Origin: Candidatus Fermentibacterota bacterium
GTDB lineage: Bacteria; Fermentibacterota; Fermentibacteria; Fermentibacterales; Fermentibacteraceae
Direction: 5' to 3'
Length of the DNA: 15,930 nucleotides
Assembly: GCA_012523605.1 (NCBI GenBank)
Contig: JAAYTY010000210.1
Coordinates: 1 to 15,930, forward strand
In this document: positions 14,517-15,930 of the stretch, piece after piece
How positions within the stretch are numbered: the stretch's first letter is position 1
Layout: each line of letters begins with the position of its first letter
The notes under the pieces: generated by a model
Told to the model about the DNA's origin: nothing
Seen by the model: the letters and a program-made list of their open reading frames with translations, nothing else
The model's database searches: none
Translations under genes and position numbers: made by a program

Positions 14517-15406
14517 CGATCCGAAGCAGGAGACCGGAATGGCTGAGAGTCGGGACTCTGGGTTCCGGAAGGGCGGAGGAGGTCAGGAAGCTGCTCCGCA
14601 GACTGTCCCTGGACACCGTGTGCAGGGAGGCCGGATGCCCGAACATCGGTCACTGCTTCGAAAGAGGCGCCGCGGCCTTCCTCGTGCTCGGCGATCGCTG
14701 CACGAGGAGCTGCGGGTATTGCGGAGTCAAGAAGGCGGACACCCCCCTCCCCCCTCCCGACCCGGGCGAGCCCAGGCGGATCGCGGAAGCGGCTTGCGTC
14801 CTCGGTCTCAGGCACGTCGTGATAACCTCCGTCACCAGGGACGACCTGCCGGACGGAGGGGCGGGACACTTCGCGGAGGTCGTTTCCGCGATCAGGGCTT
14901 CTCTTCCCGGTGCGACCGTGGAGCTGCTCGTCCCCGATTTCCGCGGAAGCGCCGAAGCTCTTTCGGCGATTGCCGCGGCGAGGCCCGACATACTGAACCA
15001 CAACATCGAGACGGTGCGGAGACTCTTCCCGTCAGTCAGGCCGGGAGCCTCCTACCGTGCGTCTCTGGATCTGCTCGCCTCTTTCGCCGGAATGTCCCCG
15101 GGCACTCCCCTCAAGAGCGGCATGATGCTGGGCATGGGAGAGACCAGGGCCGAGGTGACCGCCTCGATGGCCGACCTGAGGCGGTCCGGCGTGAGCCTCC
15201 TCACGCTGGGACAGTATCTGGCCCCTTCGGCTCACCACTGGCCGGTCGAGAGATACCTCGAACCCTCGGAATTCGAGGAGCTTCGCGAGGAGGCTCTCGA
15301 TGCCGGCTTCTCGGCTGTCGCCTCCGGCCCTCTCGTGCGGAGTTCGTATCATGCCGGAGATATGGCCGGCTCCCCGGACCACGGCTCGGGAGTCCCGAGA
15401 GATTGA
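14510..15406 (+). CDS. lipA: Lipoyl synthase LipA
   Basis: LipA is a radical SAM enzyme that inserts two sulfurs into protein-bound octanoate. The 298-residue protein has both cluster sites: C38/C43/C49 (CREAGCPNIGHC) for the auxiliary cluster that donates sulfur, and C64/C68/C71 (CTRSCGYC) for the SAM-binding cluster. VITSVTRDDLPDGGAGHF, LNHNIETV, LKSGMMLGMGET and the C-terminal RSSYHA (277-282), whose serine binds the auxiliary cluster, are all intact. Two tandem GTG codons (14510 and 14513) can serve as the start. The second makes the GTGA overlap with lipM; the first has better spacing (seven bases) from GAGG at 14499-14502. It completes the pathway begun by the upstream octanoyltransferase. 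Confidence 0.97.
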   Translation: MVTIRSRRPEWLRVGTLGSGRAEEVRKLLRRLSLDTVCREAGCPNIGHCFERGAAAFLVLGDRCTRSCGYCGVKKADTPLPPPDPGEPRRIAEAACVLGLRHVVITSVTRDDLPDGGAGHFAEVVSAIRASLPGATVELLVPDFRGSAEALSAIAAARPDILNHNIETVRRLFPSVRPGASYRASLDLLASFAGMSPGTPLKSGMMLGMGETRAEVTASMADLRRSGVSLLTLGQYLAPSAHHWPVERYLEPSEFEELREEALDAGFSAVASGPLVRSSYHAGDMAGSPDHGSGVPRD

Positions 15407-15930
15407 CCGAAGACCGCGTCGTGGAATGGGCCGCCGGCTGCTGCCTCGCCCCCATGGCGGGATACACCGACTCGGCCTTCAGGCGGCTCTGCCTCGGCTT
15501 CGGGGCGTCCGCCGCGGTGACAGAGATGGTGAGTGTAGCAGGCCTCTCGAGACGGTCCGCCGCATCGTGCAGACTGCTGCGCCGCGGAGAGGGCGAGAAG
15601 CCCCTCGGAGTTCAGCTCTACGGGGCGTCGCCAGGCGACTTCGCCAGGGCGGCGGAGATAGTTGCATCCATGGGGTTCGACTTCGTGGACATCAACGCAG
15701 GCTGCCCGATTCGGAAGGTCATAAGGAGCGGCTCCGGATCGGCCCTTCTGAGGGATATCCCGCGACTCATGGACGTGGTGTCGGCCGTCCGTTCCGCATC
15801 CGGGCCGCTGCCGGTGACGGTCAAGATAAGGCTGGGCTGGTCGCCGGACGAGCCGGTGCCCCGCGAGATAGGGTCCATGCTGGCGGAGCGCGGCGCATCG
15901 GCCATATTCGTCCACGGCAGATACAGGTCG
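15403..15930 (+). CDS. dus: tRNA-dihydrouridine synthase (3' end beyond window)
   Basis: Dus enzymes reduce uridines in tRNA with FMN and NADPH. The first 176 residues are present, enough for most of the TIM-barrel core: CLAPMAGYTDSAFRRL (14-29), a TEMV stretch (40-43), GVQLYGASPGDFARAA (69-84), VDINAGCPIRKV (95-106) with catalytic C101, SGSALLRD, VTVKIRLGW with K141 and FVHGRY with H171. The start is TTG 15403 in a TTGA overlap with the lipA stop; GTG 15421 is an alternative. The exact subfamily cannot be decided without the C-terminal helical domain. Its link with lipoate genes is probably only shared transcription. Confidence 0.92.
   Translation, partial: MTEDRVVEWAAGCCLAPMAGYTDSAFRRLCLGFGASAAVTEMVSVAGLSRRSAASCRLLRRGEGEKPLGVQLYGASPGDFARAAEIVASMGFDFVDINAGCPIRKVIRSGSGSALLRDIPRLMDVVSAVRSASGPLPVTVKIRLGWSPDEPVPREIGSMLAERGASAIFVHGRYRS

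Noticed and set aside
1..15930. CRISPR array, mobile element, toxin-antitoxin or defence genes
   Set aside because: No spaced direct repeats, transposase motifs, terminal inverted repeats, or small overlapping toxin/antitoxin pairs were seen. Nearly every base belongs to a recognised gene.

Overview
The window is a densely packed, GC-rich bacterial chromosome segment made of housekeeping and cell-envelope genes. I see no insertion sequence, prophage, CRISPR array or recognisable defence system. The organism looks like a diderm: the PorV/PorQ-like outer-membrane protein, MurJ and several secreted proteins all point that way. PorV-like proteins and DUF3857/transglutaminase proteins are common in the Fibrobacteres-Chlorobi-Bacteroidetes superphylum. 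Together with the high GC, this suggests one of its GC-rich, little-cultured branches (Fermentibacterota, Eisenbacteria or relatives). That placement is inference from gene content, not a measured result.

Layout. (A) 1-3252, minus strand: tRNA-Leu(UAA), mutL, miaA, then a ParB-like DNA-binding protein cut by the window edge. The encoded CCA end of the tRNA abuts mutL, mutL/miaA share GTGA, and miaA/parB-like share ATGA or nearly abut. (B) 3253-3367: a 115-base gap with a candidate promoter for the tRNA-mutL unit. (C) 3368-13603, minus strand: one eight-gene run read in the order porV-like, surE, transglutaminase, degenerate transglutaminase paralogue, GT-C glycosyltransferase with TPR tail, murJ, uvrC, cupin. 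Every junction overlaps or touches. (D) 13604-13700: a divergent promoter region of about 100 bases. (E) 13701-15930, plus strand: lipM-like octanoyltransferase, lipA and a dus tRNA-dihydrouridine synthase cut by the window edge, joined by GTGA and TTGA overlaps.

How the genes work together. Unit A pairs mismatch repair (MutL with an intact endonuclease motif) with tRNA maturation. The tRNA-Leu(UAA) that opens the unit carries A36-A37-A38, the target recognised by MiaA, which is encoded two genes later. Unit C reads as an envelope-assembly operon (outer-membrane protein, active plus catalytically dead transglutaminase, membrane glycosyltransferase, lipid II flippase) with repair (UvrC) and nucleotide (SurE) genes included. 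Unit E makes protein-bound lipoate de novo: LipM transfers octanoate and LipA inserts the sulfurs.

Most worth a second look: the active/dead transglutaminase pair inside a murJ operon; a porV-like gene that seems to start at CTG behind a perfect ribosome-binding site; the tRNA-Leu/mutL/miaA arrangement; and a ParB-like protein lacking the GERR CTP-binding box. No intergenic stretch exceeds 120 bases.
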